From CALAEC01 sp050692915 (GTDB lineage Bacteria > Actinomycetota > UBA4738 > CALAEC01), in assembly GCA_050692915.1 (NCBI GenBank), contig JBOGVU010000117.1, positions 1-7,273 on the forward strand: 7,273 nucleotides of DNA, written 5' to 3'. A program made the translations under genes and the position numbers. Every line of letters starts with the position of its first letter. Position 1 is the stretch's first letter. Shown here in pieces: positions 1 through 6,712 of this stretch. The notes below the pieces were generated by a model. It was given only the letters and a program-made list of their open reading frames with translations, did not search any database and was not told the origin of the DNA.

Positions 1-1
1 G

Positions 2-1180
2 AGCGGCCGGACCGCTCCCGCCGAGCCGATCCTCCACGTCGACATGGACGCGTTCTACGCCTCGGTGGAGATCCTCAAGGATCCCTCGCTGGAGGGACGG
101 CCCGTGGTGGTGGGCGGCTCCGGCGCTAGTGGCGTGGTGATGTCGGCCTCGTACCAGGCCCGGCGGTTCGGCGTGTCCTCGGCCATGCCCTCGGCCCGAG
201 CCCGGAGGCTGTGCCCGGACGCGGTGTTCGTGCCCCCGGACTTCGCCTCGTACCAGGCGTACTCCACCCGGCTCCGCGAGGTGCTCCTGTCGTTCACCCC
301 CCTCGTCGAGCCCCTGTCCCTCGACGAGGCCTTCCTCGACGTGTCCGGCGCCACCAGGCTGTTCGGCGAGCCGGCCGAGATCGCCGGTGCCGTGCGGGGC
401 CGGGTCCGCGAGGAGTTGTCGCTCACGTGCTCAGTGGGGGTGGCCCCCAACAAGTTCCTGGCCAAGATGGCCTCGGCGGCGGCAAAGCCAGATGGCGTGG
501 TCGTGGTGGTGGCCCACGGGGTCGTCGGGTTCCTCCACCCGCTCCCGGTCCGGGCACTGTGGGGGGTAGGGGAGCGCACCCACGAGGTCCTGGAGCGCCT
601 GGGTGTCCGGACCGTGGGAGAGCTGGCGACAGTCCCCGGGCGGGTGCTGGAGCGGACGCTGGGCGAGGCGCACGCCCGTCACCTGGCCGCCCTGGCCTCC
701 GGCCGGGACGAGCGCACGGTGGTCCCGTACGAGCCGCCCAAGCAGGTCAGCCACGAGGAGACCTTCGACCGGGACATCGACGCCGAGGACGACGTGATGC
801 GGGAGCTCCTCCGCCTGTCCTTCCGGGTGGCTGCCCGGCTCCGGACCGAGGGCTACCGGGCCCGGACGGTGACGCTCAAGGTCCGCCTGGCGAGCTTCGC
901 CACGCTCCACCGGTCGAGGACCGTCCCGGACCCGACCGACGTGGGCGCCGATCTGTACCGGGTCGTGGCCGACCTGTACCGGGCCATCCCCGGGACCCGG
1001 CGGCGGATCCGGCTCCTCGGGGTGGCTGCCTCGGGCCTGGTTCCCGCCGGCGCGGATCAGCTCGCGCTGGTCCGGGCGGGCCGATGGGGGGACGCCGAGC
1101 GGGCCATGGACCGGATCGAGCGGAGGTTCGGCCAGGGGGCCACCCTCCCCGCCACGCTCCTGGGGCCCCAGGGCCGGTGA
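2..1180 (+). CDS. dinB: DNA polymerase IV (Y-family translesion polymerase), 5'-partial
   Basis: This is an error-prone Y-family polymerase that copies past damaged template bases in the cytoplasm. The frame is open to the left edge and reads PILHVDMDAFYASVE, the family's N-terminal motif. The first metal-binding Asp (E. coli DinB D8) is the codon at 41-43, before the ATG at 44, so that ATG is internal and the start is outside the window. Counting from that Met, the second catalytic pair is D94-E95 in SLDEAFLDV. The steric-gate position is Tyr5. CSVGVAPNKFLAKMAS (129-144) is the conserved palm/fingers segment. A helix-hairpin-helix thumb lies at about 167-205 and the little-finger domain at about 231-335. 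QLALV (339-343) resembles a beta-clamp-binding motif (QLxLF type). The C-terminus (DRIERRFGQGATLPATLL) is typical of actinobacterial DinB. Both catalytic acidic clusters are present, so it looks functional. Its promoter is not in view. Confidence 0.96.
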   Translation, partial: SGRTAPAEPILHVDMDAFYASVEILKDPSLEGRPVVVGGSGASGVVMSASYQARRFGVSSAMPSARARRLCPDAVFVPPDFASYQAYSTRLREVLLSFTPLVEPLSLDEAFLDVSGATRLFGEPAEIAGAVRGRVREELSLTCSVGVAPNKFLAKMASAAAKPDGVVVVVAHGVVGFLHPLPVRALWGVGERTHEVLERLGVRTVGELATVPGRVLERTLGEAHARHLAALASGRDERTVVPYEPPKQVSHEETFDRDIDAEDDVMRELLRLSFRVAARLRTEGYRARTVTLKVRLASFATLHRSRTVPDPTDVGADLYRVVADLYRAIPGTRRRIRLLGVAASGLVPAGADQLALVRAGRWGDAERAMDRIERRFGQGATLPATLLGPQGR

Positions 1181-1205
1181 AAGAACCGCGGTCGCTTCCT
1201 ATAAT
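1177..1205 (+). promoter_or_regulatory. Sigma-70-type promoter of the DUF3040 gene
   Basis: A perfect TATAAT -10 hexamer lies at 1200-1205. A GTGAAA hexamer (4 of 6 match to TTGACA) lies at 1177-1182, with exactly 17 bases between them. A consensus -10 is rare by chance in DNA this GC-rich. The -35 box overlaps the dinB stop codon (1178-1180). Transcription would begin near 1212, about 30 bases before the ATG at 1244. The spacer holds the 8-bp palindrome ACCGCGGT (1185-1192), a possible operator half-core. Start site and operator are inferred. Confidence 0.72.
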
Positions 1206-1228
1206 GCGAAGGGCCCCCACCGGGGTAT

Positions 1229-1235
1229 GAGAGGG
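1229..1235 (+). promoter_or_regulatory. Ribosome binding site of the DUF3040 gene
   Basis: A purine run (GAGAGGG) ends 8 bases before the ATG at 1244. It supports that ATG, and the protein begins MPLSEHEQRILE as the family does. Confidence 0.6.
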
Positions 1236-1243
1236 TCGGGACC

Positions 1244-1612
1244 ATGCCGCTGTCAGAGCACGAGCAGCGAATCCTGGAGGACATCGAGCGTCGGCTTCAG
1301 GAGGAGGATCCCCGGTTCGCCCAGCAGGTGGCCCGGAGCTCCCTCCATTCCCACGTGGCCCGGCGCCTGCGGTGGGGAGGCCTCCTGTTCCTGGTCGGGT
1401 TCGTCCTGCTGGTGCTCTTCGCGGTGTCGGTGTGGCTGGCCATCGTCGGGTTCGGCGTCATGCTGGCCGCGGCGCTGTTCGTCTACAACGAGCTCCGCCG
1501 GATGGGCGGCGATCAGGCCCGTGCGCTGGGGACCTCGGGCCGGTTTTCGGTGCCCGGCCTCCTGGCTCGCTGGAGCCAACGGTTCCGGGGCGAGCCGCCG
1601 CCCGGCGACTGA
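1244..1612 (+). CDS. DUF3040 family membrane protein
   Basis: This 122-residue protein belongs to the DUF3040 family, small membrane proteins almost confined to actinobacteria and of unknown function. The N-terminus (MPLSEHEQRILEDIERRLQEEDPRFA, shown here as MPLSEHEQRILEDIE plus the following acidic stretch) is the family signature and looks like a cytoplasmic amphipathic helix. A basic patch (ARRLR, 39-43) precedes two adjoining hydrophobic segments at about 44-62 and 64-82, which suggests a membrane hairpin. A polar, basic tail follows. The gene starts 63 bases after dinB but has its own consensus promoter and a ribosome binding site, so it need not depend on dinB transcription. The family identification is secure; no role is assigned. 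In actinobacteria such genes often lie near the mraZ/dcw cluster (general knowledge). Confidence 0.93.
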   Translation: MPLSEHEQRILEDIERRLQEEDPRFAQQVARSSLHSHVARRLRWGGLLFLVGFVLLVLFAVSVWLAIVGFGVMLAAALFVYNELRRMGGDQARALGTSGRFSVPGLLARWSQRFRGEPPPGD

Positions 1613-1656
1613 ACTCGCGCGGTTCACGCGTTCTCGCGTCGCTCCTACCAGCGGTG

Positions 1657-1686
1657 TTGCTTCCGGGTCGCGCTTTGGTCTACAAA
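1657..1686 (+). promoter_or_regulatory. Weak candidate promoter for the merR-type gene
   Basis: TTGCTT (1657-1662) and TACAAA (1681-1686) are separated by 18 bases in the 149-base gap between the DUF3040 gene and the MerR-type gene. They match consensus at only 3 and 4 of 6 positions. The AT-rich TACAAA patch stands out in GC-rich DNA. A slightly long spacer is normal for MerR-regulated promoters, but no clear dyad is seen within this one. No terminator is seen after the DUF3040 gene either, so read-through from 1200 is possible. Confidence 0.3.
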
Positions 1687-1752
1687 CCATGCGTTCTTCC
1701 CCGGGGCGCGACGGAGTGCCGGCCGCGTCCACATGAGTCGAGCTCGGGGAAC

Positions 1753-1759
1753 GGAGGGG
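1753..1759 (+). promoter_or_regulatory. Shine-Dalgarno site fixing the GTG start of the MerR-type gene
   Basis: GGAGGGG sits just before the GTG at 1762 and decides the start. The same frame stays open far upstream, to 1372 and beyond, but that stretch is only a shadow of the DUF3040 gene. Confidence 0.7.
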
Positions 1760-1761
1760 CA

Positions 1762-2250
1762 GTGGACGCGTTCACGTCGCATCAGGCGTCGCGGCTGACC
1801 GGGTGCACACCGCGGCAGCTGCGGTACTGGGACCAGATCGAGCTGGTCTCGCCGTCGATCCAGCGGACCGGGGGCAGATCCGGCGTCCCCCGCCTCTACT
1901 CCTTCCGCGATCTGGTGGCCCTCCGGGTGGTCCGGTCGCTCCTGGACGGCGGGATGTCGCTCCAGCGGGTCCGGCGAGCCTTCGAGTACCTGCGGCAGAA
2001 CGCCGACCTCGAGGGGCACCTCTCCGAGGTCAAGCTGATCACCGACGGGGTCAGCATCTTCAAGGTGGCCCGGCGCAGGGGAGAGGTCGTGGACGCCCTC
2101 CGAGAGGGGCAGATGGCCTTCTTCGTGGCCATCGACCAGATCGCCCGGGCCGTGGACCATGAGGTCACGGCGTTCCGGCGCGACCGGGACCAGTTCATCC
2201 GGGCCCTGCGTGACGCCGCCCGGCAGGTCCGGGACGAGGCTCAGGGTTAG
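1762..2250 (+). CDS. MerR-family transcriptional regulator
   Basis: The protein has 162 residues from a GTG start. The N-terminal 75 residues are a MerR-type winged helix-turn-helix: FTSHQASRLTGCTPRQLRYWDQ (4-25) holds the first helices with the RQLRYW signature. The wing follows at about 31-48, and YSFRDLVALRVVRSLLDGG (46-64) plus SLQRVRRAFEYL (66-77) give the second helix pair. The C-terminal part (about 90-162) has a short hydrophobic stretch (MAFFVAID, 118-125) and a charged, probably coiled-coil dimerisation helix (132-160). The metal-binding Cys pattern of classical metal sensors is absent: the only Cys is at 15, in the DNA-binding domain. The ligand and target genes are unknown. It may control itself or the neighbouring DUF3040 gene or minus-strand operon (inference). 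Its stop codon overlaps that of the convergent tgpA-like gene. Confidence 0.88.
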   Translation: MDAFTSHQASRLTGCTPRQLRYWDQIELVSPSIQRTGGRSGVPRLYSFRDLVALRVVRSLLDGGMSLQRVRRAFEYLRQNADLEGHLSEVKLITDGVSIFKVARRRGEVVDALREGQMAFFVAIDQIARAVDHEVTAFRRDRDQFIRALRDAARQVRDEAQG

Positions 2251-4478
2251 CGGAACGCCCAGCCGGGGGGCCTCAGCGCCCCGGCGACGACGCGGAGCGC
2301 GCCCGACCGTCGCCGGATGTCGCGGAGCGCGAGCCGGGCGGCGGCCACGGCCTCCTCGGCGTGGCCGGCGGGGAGATCTCCCGAGGCGTACATCGCTCTC
2401 CCGATGATGGCCGTGAGCCGGTTGAGATGCTCGCTCGTTAGGCCGAGGGCTCGGGCCAGTCGGGCCAGGTACTCCCACGGCGTCTCGCCGGGCCCGCGTC
2501 CCATCCCCACGTCGGCGGCCCCGGACTCGAGAAGCCGGAAGGCGGTCACCGCCCGACGCCGAGGGGTTCGGGCCCGCGCCAGCGCGGCCCGGCGGGCCAC
2601 CGCCTTGGCCGGCGGGGTGAGCAGGACGGCCACGGCCCCTCCTGCCAGGAGGATCATCAGCACCCCCCGAAGCGGGAAGCCTCGGTCGGGCTCCGATGCG
2701 GGTCGTGTTCGGGGACGAGACGGGGCGGCGGGGGATGTGGCGCCGGCGAACGCTTCCCGCTGGCTCGCGTTCGTACCGGGCGAGAGCGGGTCGGCGATAC
2801 CGCCCGCCGGGCCGCCGAGCCCCGGGGCCAGCCCGGCCGGAATATCCGTGAGGTAGTCCGCGGTGGGGTTGGTGCGGCTGGGGGTGGGCTCGAAGGCCAT
2901 CCAGCCGTACTCGGGGAACAGGACCTCGGGCCAGGCGTGCACGTCACCCGTGGTCACGCGGAAGCGTCCGGCGCTGTCGGGGTCTCCGGCCTGGAACCCC
3001 ACGGCCACCCGAGCGGGATACCCGAGGGCCCGGGCCAGGACCGCCATCGTCCCGGCGAACTGCTCGCAGTAGCCGCGGCGGGACTGCTCCATGAAGAACA
3101 GGAGGTCGTCGATGCCGTGGCCGGCCGGGGCCCGCTCGTCGTACGTGAACTGCCGGAGGTGCTCCTGGATGGCCAGGAGCTTGCGGAACGGCGTCTCGGC
3201 CTCTTCGGTGAGGTCCCCGGCGATGGCGAAGATCCGGGAGGGGGTCTCGATCGGAAGGCCCGTCAACCGGGCCTCCGTGGGGGCGTCGCGGGGGTCGAGC
3301 CGGTCGAGTCGCTCGGGCGACGGCTCGGGCACGATGGAGGTCACTCGGTACCGGAAGCCCGCGTCGGGCTCATCGTCGGTGGCCAGGATGCCGGTCGCGG
3401 GATCCCATCGGGCCGCGAGGCCCTGCATGGCCACCTCCACGGCCCGGTACGCGGTGGGGAGCCAGGCCGAGGACAGCTCGCCGATCTCGATCGTCTGCTC
3501 GATCCTGATCCCCTCCTGGGGCAGGTCTCCGGCCAGGAAGTCGACGGGGGGTTCCACCGGGTCGCCGTCCCGGGCGCTGACGTCCGAGGAGGTCCACACG
3601 CGCCCGTTGAACCGGTCCAGGGTCACCATGCGCCAGTACGCCGAAGTGTCCGACTGGACCGTGAACAGGTCGGCCGCCGGCCGCTGAAGAAGGCTGGGGC
3701 GGATGTCCACGATCGGGCTGATCGTGACCCTGGCCGCCGGCCGGTTCAATCGCAGCACCGGGCCACCCTCCAGCCCGGGAAGCACGCCGGGGACGATCAG
3801 GGCCGTGCCGAGGGCGGCCAGCCCCAGCCAGCGCGCCCACCGGGCCCCCTCACCGGTGCCCGACCGCCCTCCCAGGGCCGGGCCCCACGAGCGGAGCCGG
3901 AGCAGGGCCCCGCCGAAAAGCACCGCGAAGGCCACGACCAGGAACGCCACGACGTACCCGGGCCGGGGTCCCTCGTCGGTGACCACGCCGGAGAAGGCCA
4001 GAAGGGCCGCCGGGGGGAGCAGCGGGAGCACCGCACTCCGGGAGCGGATCGCCAGGGCGTGCGCGGCGGTGGCCGAAGCCCACACGGCGATCACGCTCGC
4101 CGTCATCAGCGAGGCGAACGCCGGAGCCGGCGCGACCTCGGCCGAGGCCCGCTCTCCCACCCGCACCATCGCGCCGAGGATCGCCCGGATCGTGTCGTCC
4201 GTGGGTAGCCCGGCCCAGGTAGTCCGGGGGTACACCAGTATCCCCAGCGCCAGCAGCAGCGCCCCAGCGGAGGCCAGGAGGGACACGCCGAGGTGCCGCC
4301 GGGCCAAGAGCGCCGCCACGCCGACGGCCAGGACGCCGGCAGCCGCCAGCCGGACCGCCGGCGACGTGCCGGTAAACACGCGCCCGAACGAGATCCCGGT
4401 CACGGCGCCCAGGGCGAACAGCGCCGCTAGGAGGACGCGGCGATCCGTCTGGCCGGTCGTTTGTCTCGCAGCTCCCAT
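2247..4478 (-). CDS. TgpA-like membrane transglutaminase/protease-like protein (DUF3488-TGase core-DUF4129)
   Basis: The protein has 743 residues and the TgpA layout. About seven hydrophobic segments fill residues 14-235 (DUF3488-like). An extracytoplasmic region of about 240-600 follows, with a transglutaminase core. One more membrane helix lies at about 602-621, and a cytoplasmic DUF4129 domain at about 645-725 (GPGETPWEYLARL). The putative triad is Cys471 in GYCEQFAGTMAVLARALGYP, His514 in GDVHAWPEV and an acidic residue at Glu530 in GWMAFEPTPS, where many transglutaminase folds have Asp. A Pro/Ser/Ala-rich linker (550-600) joins core and helix. In Pseudomonas aeruginosa the TgpA family is essential; the true substrate is unsettled (general knowledge). 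The ATG is the only plausible start: a TAG stop lies six codons upstream in frame. AGGAGG sits 11 bases before it, inside the preceding gene, which it overlaps by 52 bases. It is the last gene of the moxR operon. Confidence 0.93.
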   Translation of the reverse strand: MGAARQTTGQTDRRVLLAALFALGAVTGISFGRVFTGTSPAVRLAAAGVLAVGVAALLARRHLGVSLLASAGALLLALGILVYPRTTWAGLPTDDTIRAILGAMVRVGERASAEVAPAPAFASLMTASVIAVWASATAAHALAIRSRSAVLPLLPPAALLAFSGVVTDEGPRPGYVVAFLVVAFAVLFGGALLRLRSWGPALGGRSGTGEGARWARWLGLAALGTALIVPGVLPGLEGGPVLRLNRPAARVTISPIVDIRPSLLQRPAADLFTVQSDTSAYWRMVTLDRFNGRVWTSSDVSARDGDPVEPPVDFLAGDLPQEGIRIEQTIEIGELSSAWLPTAYRAVEVAMQGLAARWDPATGILATDDEPDAGFRYRVTSIVPEPSPERLDRLDPRDAPTEARLTGLPIETPSRIFAIAGDLTEEAETPFRKLLAIQEHLRQFTYDERAPAGHGIDDLLFFMEQSRRGYCEQFAGTMAVLARALGYPARVAVGFQAGDPDSAGRFRVTTGDVHAWPEVLFPEYGWMAFEPTPSRTNPTADYLTDIPAGLAPGLGGPAGGIADPLSPGTNASQREAFAGATSPAAPSRPRTRPASEPDRGFPLRGVLMILLAGGAVAVLLTPPAKAVARRAALARARTPRRRAVTAFRLLESGAADVGMGRGPGETPWEYLARLARALGLTSEHLNRLTAIIGRAMYASGDLPAGHAEEAVAAARLALRDIRRRSGALRVVAGALRPPGWAFR
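2262..2285 (+). terminator. GC-rich hairpin downstream of merR, possible terminator
   Basis: GCCGGGGGGC (2262-2271) pairs with GCGCCCCGGC (2276-2285) over 9 of 10 positions, with one G-G mismatch, around a CTCA tetraloop. It begins 12 bases past the merR stop. There is no T-tract, so it would be a U-less terminator or a 3'-end stabiliser. It lies inside the last codons of the convergent tgpA-like gene (PPGWAFR end). Confidence 0.45.
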
Positions 4479-5662
4479 ATCTCTCGCAGCCTCCTAGAAG
4501 GTCGGAGGAGAAGGACCTCCCACCCCGCGCGTGACAGTGACCCTCGAGCGGCGTGCGCGGCGTGGTCGTCCTCGCGGCTTGCCGGCAGTGGTTGCTCCTC
4601 TGTGTCTCGCCGGTGGACGAGGACGGCCAGCCTGGTGGCGAATCCGCCGGACAGGCGACTCAGTGCCGCGATCTCCTCGGGTGGGGGCACGTGGGTCACC
4701 ACCACGAGCGAGGTGGCGGCGGATGCCGCCGACCGGAGCCCCCGGAGGCTCGGCGTGAGCTGCCGGGCCTGGGAGGGACGCACCAGGGCCAGCAGCTCCA
4801 GGAAGCCGTCCGTGTCGACCGGCCGGGCAGAGGCGTCGGCCAGGGCCAGCCGGAGCGTGAACCCCGCCCGGAGGTGGTGCGCGCCGATGGAGGCGGCCAC
4901 CGAGACCGCCCGTTCGAACGCGTCGGGCCAGTCCCCCAGGGCGGAGGCCCGGGTGTCGAGGAGCATGACGGCGGAGGCCCGGCGGACCGCCTCGTCCTGA
5001 CGGATCATGAGCTCGCCGGTACGGGCCACGCTGGGCCAGTGGATCTTCCGGAGGTCGTCGCCGGTCTCATACCCGCGCATCGTGTAGAAGTCGTCGCCTG
5101 TTCGGAACAGCTGGCGGGTGGAGGACTCGCCCGCCCCGCCGACCGGCGCCGCCGAGGGAGCGGGGCCGAGGTCCTCGATGGCCGGATAGACCACCAGGTC
5201 GTGCCGGTCGCCGAAGTCGATTCGCTGGCGGACGAGGTCGAAGGGATCGGCGACCCAGGCCGATAGGGGCCCCACCGCGTAACGGCCTCGGCGACGTGGC
5301 GTGAGGTGGTAGGAGACCGTGTGCCCGGCCCCGGGCCGGATCTCCCCGGTCACGGCCCTGGCCGGCGTCCCCAGGGAAGACGGCAGCCGGTCCTCGAGCA
5401 GGAGGAGGGAGGTGCGTCGCCGGCCCCGGTTCCGCAGATCAAGGTCGACGCGCACCCTGGTCCCGGCGAAGACCCGGCGAGACGACAGCCGCCGGGTGGC
5501 CCCGAGGTCGTGCCTGGCGGCCCGGACCAGGAGCGCCGAGAGGGGAACCAGCGTCAGCAGTCCGACCGCAACCATGTGGAGGTCCGGCGCGCCGAGCGCC
5601 CGTGAGGTCAGCCACAGCAGAGCGCCTCCGGCGATGACGGCCCAGGCCCTGGTGGTCAGCAC
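4427..5662 (-). CDS. DUF58 domain protein, MoxR partner
   Basis: The protein has 411 residues from a GTG start. Two N-terminal hydrophobic segments (about 5-22 and 29-47) anchor it in the membrane, and a beta-rich region follows (about 55-160). The DUF58 signature runs from FRTGDDFYTMRGYETGDDLRKIHWPSVARTG-type residues at 186-216 to ELMIRQDE. Next comes a von Willebrand A-like fold starting VMLLDTRAS (232-240). The expected MIDAS motif DxSxS reads DxRxS (D236, R238, S240), so metal binding may be weakened. Proteins of this family are encoded beside MoxR ATPases and thought to work with them, as MoxR-vWA pairs do (family knowledge; the pairing here is inferred). It starts 8 bases beyond the moxR stop, with no good Shine-Dalgarno, which suggests translational coupling. 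It overlaps tgpA by 52 bases. A long basic C-terminal tail (LRPSRRLREIWELRDKRPAR) is cytoplasmic in character. Confidence 0.93.
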   Translation of the reverse strand: MLTTRAWAVIAGGALLWLTSRALGAPDLHMVAVGLLTLVPLSALLVRAARHDLGATRRLSSRRVFAGTRVRVDLDLRNRGRRRTSLLLLEDRLPSSLGTPARAVTGEIRPGAGHTVSYHLTPRRRGRYAVGPLSAWVADPFDLVRQRIDFGDRHDLVVYPAIEDLGPAPSAAPVGGAGESSTRQLFRTGDDFYTMRGYETGDDLRKIHWPSVARTGELMIRQDEAVRRASAVMLLDTRASALGDWPDAFERAVSVAASIGAHHLRAGFTLRLALADASARPVDTDGFLELLALVRPSQARQLTPSLRGLRSAASAATSLVVVTHVPPPEEIAALSRLSGGFATRLAVLVHRRDTEEQPLPASREDDHAAHAARGSLSRAGWEVLLLRPSRRLREIWELRDKRPARRIAASS

Positions 5663-5669
5663 GCCGCGG

Positions 5670-6632
5670 CTACCCGGACACCGGGACCGGCACCTCGTCG
5701 AGGGTGTCGGCCAGGATGGTGTCGGCGTTGCGTCCGCTCATGGCGGCGTCGGCCGAGACGATCAGCCGGTGGGCCAGGACCGGGATCGCCAGGGCCTTGA
5801 TGTCGTCGGGGGTGGCGTAGTCTCGGCCATCGCTGGCCGCCATGGCCCGGGTGGCCCGTAGGAGCATGATCGACGCCCGGGGACTGGCCCCCAGGTACAC
5901 GTCCGGGTGCCGCCGGGTGGCCTCGGCCAGGTCGACGATGTACCGGCGCAGCGAGTCCGCCACGAACACCTCCCGGGCCGTGGCGATCATCCGGGCCGCG
6001 CCCGAGGCGTCGGTTACCGGGCCGATGTCCTCCAGCGTCGAGTGGCTCCCGTGTGTGGCCAGGATCTCGACCTCGGACTCGGCCTCGGGATAGCCGATGG
6101 CCACTCGCATCATGAACCGATCGAGCTGGGCCTCTGGGAGCGGGTACGTGCCCTCGTGTTCGATGGGGTTCTGCGTGGCCACCACCATGAAAGGCACGCC
6201 GAGCTGGTAGCTCACCGCGTCCACCGTGACCTGCCGCTCCTCCATCGACTCCAGGAGGGCCGACTGCGTCTTCGGGCTGGCCCGGTTGATCTCGTCGCCG
6301 AGGACGATGTTGGCGAAGATCGCGCCCGGCTTGAACTCGAAGTCCCCGCGCTCCTGGTTGTACACGTTCACGCCGGTGATGTCCGTGGGCAGGAGGTCGG
6401 GGGTGAACTGGATCCGGCGGAACGAGCAGTCGAACGAGCGAGCCATGGCCTTGGCCAGCATGGTCTTGCCCACGCCGGGGACGTCCTCGATCAGGAGGTG
6501 GCCCTCGGCCACCAGGGCCACCAGGGCCAGCCGGATCTCGGCGCTCTTCCCCTGGATGACCCGCTCGATGTTGCCGCGGATGCCGGCGAACTGCCGCTCG
6601 AACCAGATCCAGTCCGGTCGCTCCTCGGCCAC
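5670..6632 (-). CDS. MoxR-family AAA+ ATPase
   Basis: This is a cytosolic AAA+ ATPase of the MoxR class, chaperone-like proteins that remodel or activate partner complexes, usually with vWA or DUF58 proteins. Counting from the longest start (TTG at 6671, 333 residues): Walker A is EDVPGVGKT (62-70), Walker B LGDEINRA (124-131), followed by the MoxR hallmark SPKTQSALLESMEERQVTV (132-150). Sensor 1 is ATQNP (165-169), the arginine finger is in LDRF (183-186), and sensor 2 is GASPRAS (261-267). All ATPase residues look intact. The shorter GTG start at 6632 (320 residues) is preferred: GGGAG lies just upstream, whereas the TTG has no ribosome binding site and overlaps a possible -10 box. It heads the operon moxR-DUF58-tgpA, with a 7-base gap to the next gene. 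Confidence 0.94.
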   Translation of the reverse strand: MAEERPDWIWFERQFAGIRGNIERVIQGKSAEIRLALVALVAEGHLLIEDVPGVGKTMLAKAMARSFDCSFRRIQFTPDLLPTDITGVNVYNQERGDFEFKPGAIFANIVLGDEINRASPKTQSALLESMEERQVTVDAVSYQLGVPFMVVATQNPIEHEGTYPLPEAQLDRFMMRVAIGYPEAESEVEILATHGSHSTLEDIGPVTDASGAARMIATAREVFVADSLRRYIVDLAEATRRHPDVYLGASPRASIMLLRATRAMAASDGRDYATPDDIKALAIPVLAHRLIVSADAAMSGRNADTILADTLDEVPVPVSG

Positions 6633-6670
6633 GTCTCTCCCGGGTGAGGGCCCGGCGGGCCCGCCACTCA

Positions 6671-6676
6671 ATCTTA
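6671..6676 (-). promoter_or_regulatory. Possible -10 box of the moxR operon
   Basis: On the minus strand TAAGAT (4 of 6 match to TATAAT) would start transcription near 6664, about 30 bases before the preferred GTG start of moxR. A second weak candidate, TAGAAC, lies at 6696-6701. No convincing -35 box accompanies either. Confidence 0.25.
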
Positions 6677-6694
6677 CGGCCCGAGGACGCGGAT

Positions 6695-6712
6695 GGTTCT
6701 ACCGGTATGACC
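6695..6712. promoter_or_regulatory. 18-bp dyad centred on TACCGGTA, candidate operator
   Basis: TACCGGTA (6700-6707) is a perfect 8-bp palindrome. It is flanked symmetrically by GGT (6695-6697) and ACC (6710-6712), giving 14 of 18 symmetrical positions. It lies directly upstream of the moxR start and beside its weak -10 candidates, where a repressor or activator of the operon would bind. The binding protein is unknown. Confidence 0.45.

Noticed and set aside
211..1230. 339-codon frame inside dinB
   Set aside because: Pro/Gly/Arg-rich +2 shadow of the polymerase; dinB itself has all its family motifs.
1613..1761. Gap after the DUF3040 gene searched for a terminator or riboswitch
   Set aside because: Only short CGCG pairings and the 8-bp palindrome CGAGCTCG (1739-1746) are present; no stable hairpin or known riboswitch pattern is seen.
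3672..3743. GGCCGCCGGCCG repeated 60 bases apart inside the tgpA-like gene
   Set aside because: It is in frame and encodes RPAA twice in a GC-rich coding region; codon bias explains it.
2937..4208. 423-codon open frame on the plus strand opposite the tgpA-like gene
   Set aside because: It is low-complexity (Gly/Arg/Asp/His-rich), has no recognisable domain and lies entirely opposite a well-supported gene. Such antisense frames are expected in GC-rich DNA.
5907..6647. 246-codon plus-strand frame opposite moxR
   Set aside because: It mirrors MoxR codons, lacks any family motif and has the biased composition of an antisense shadow.
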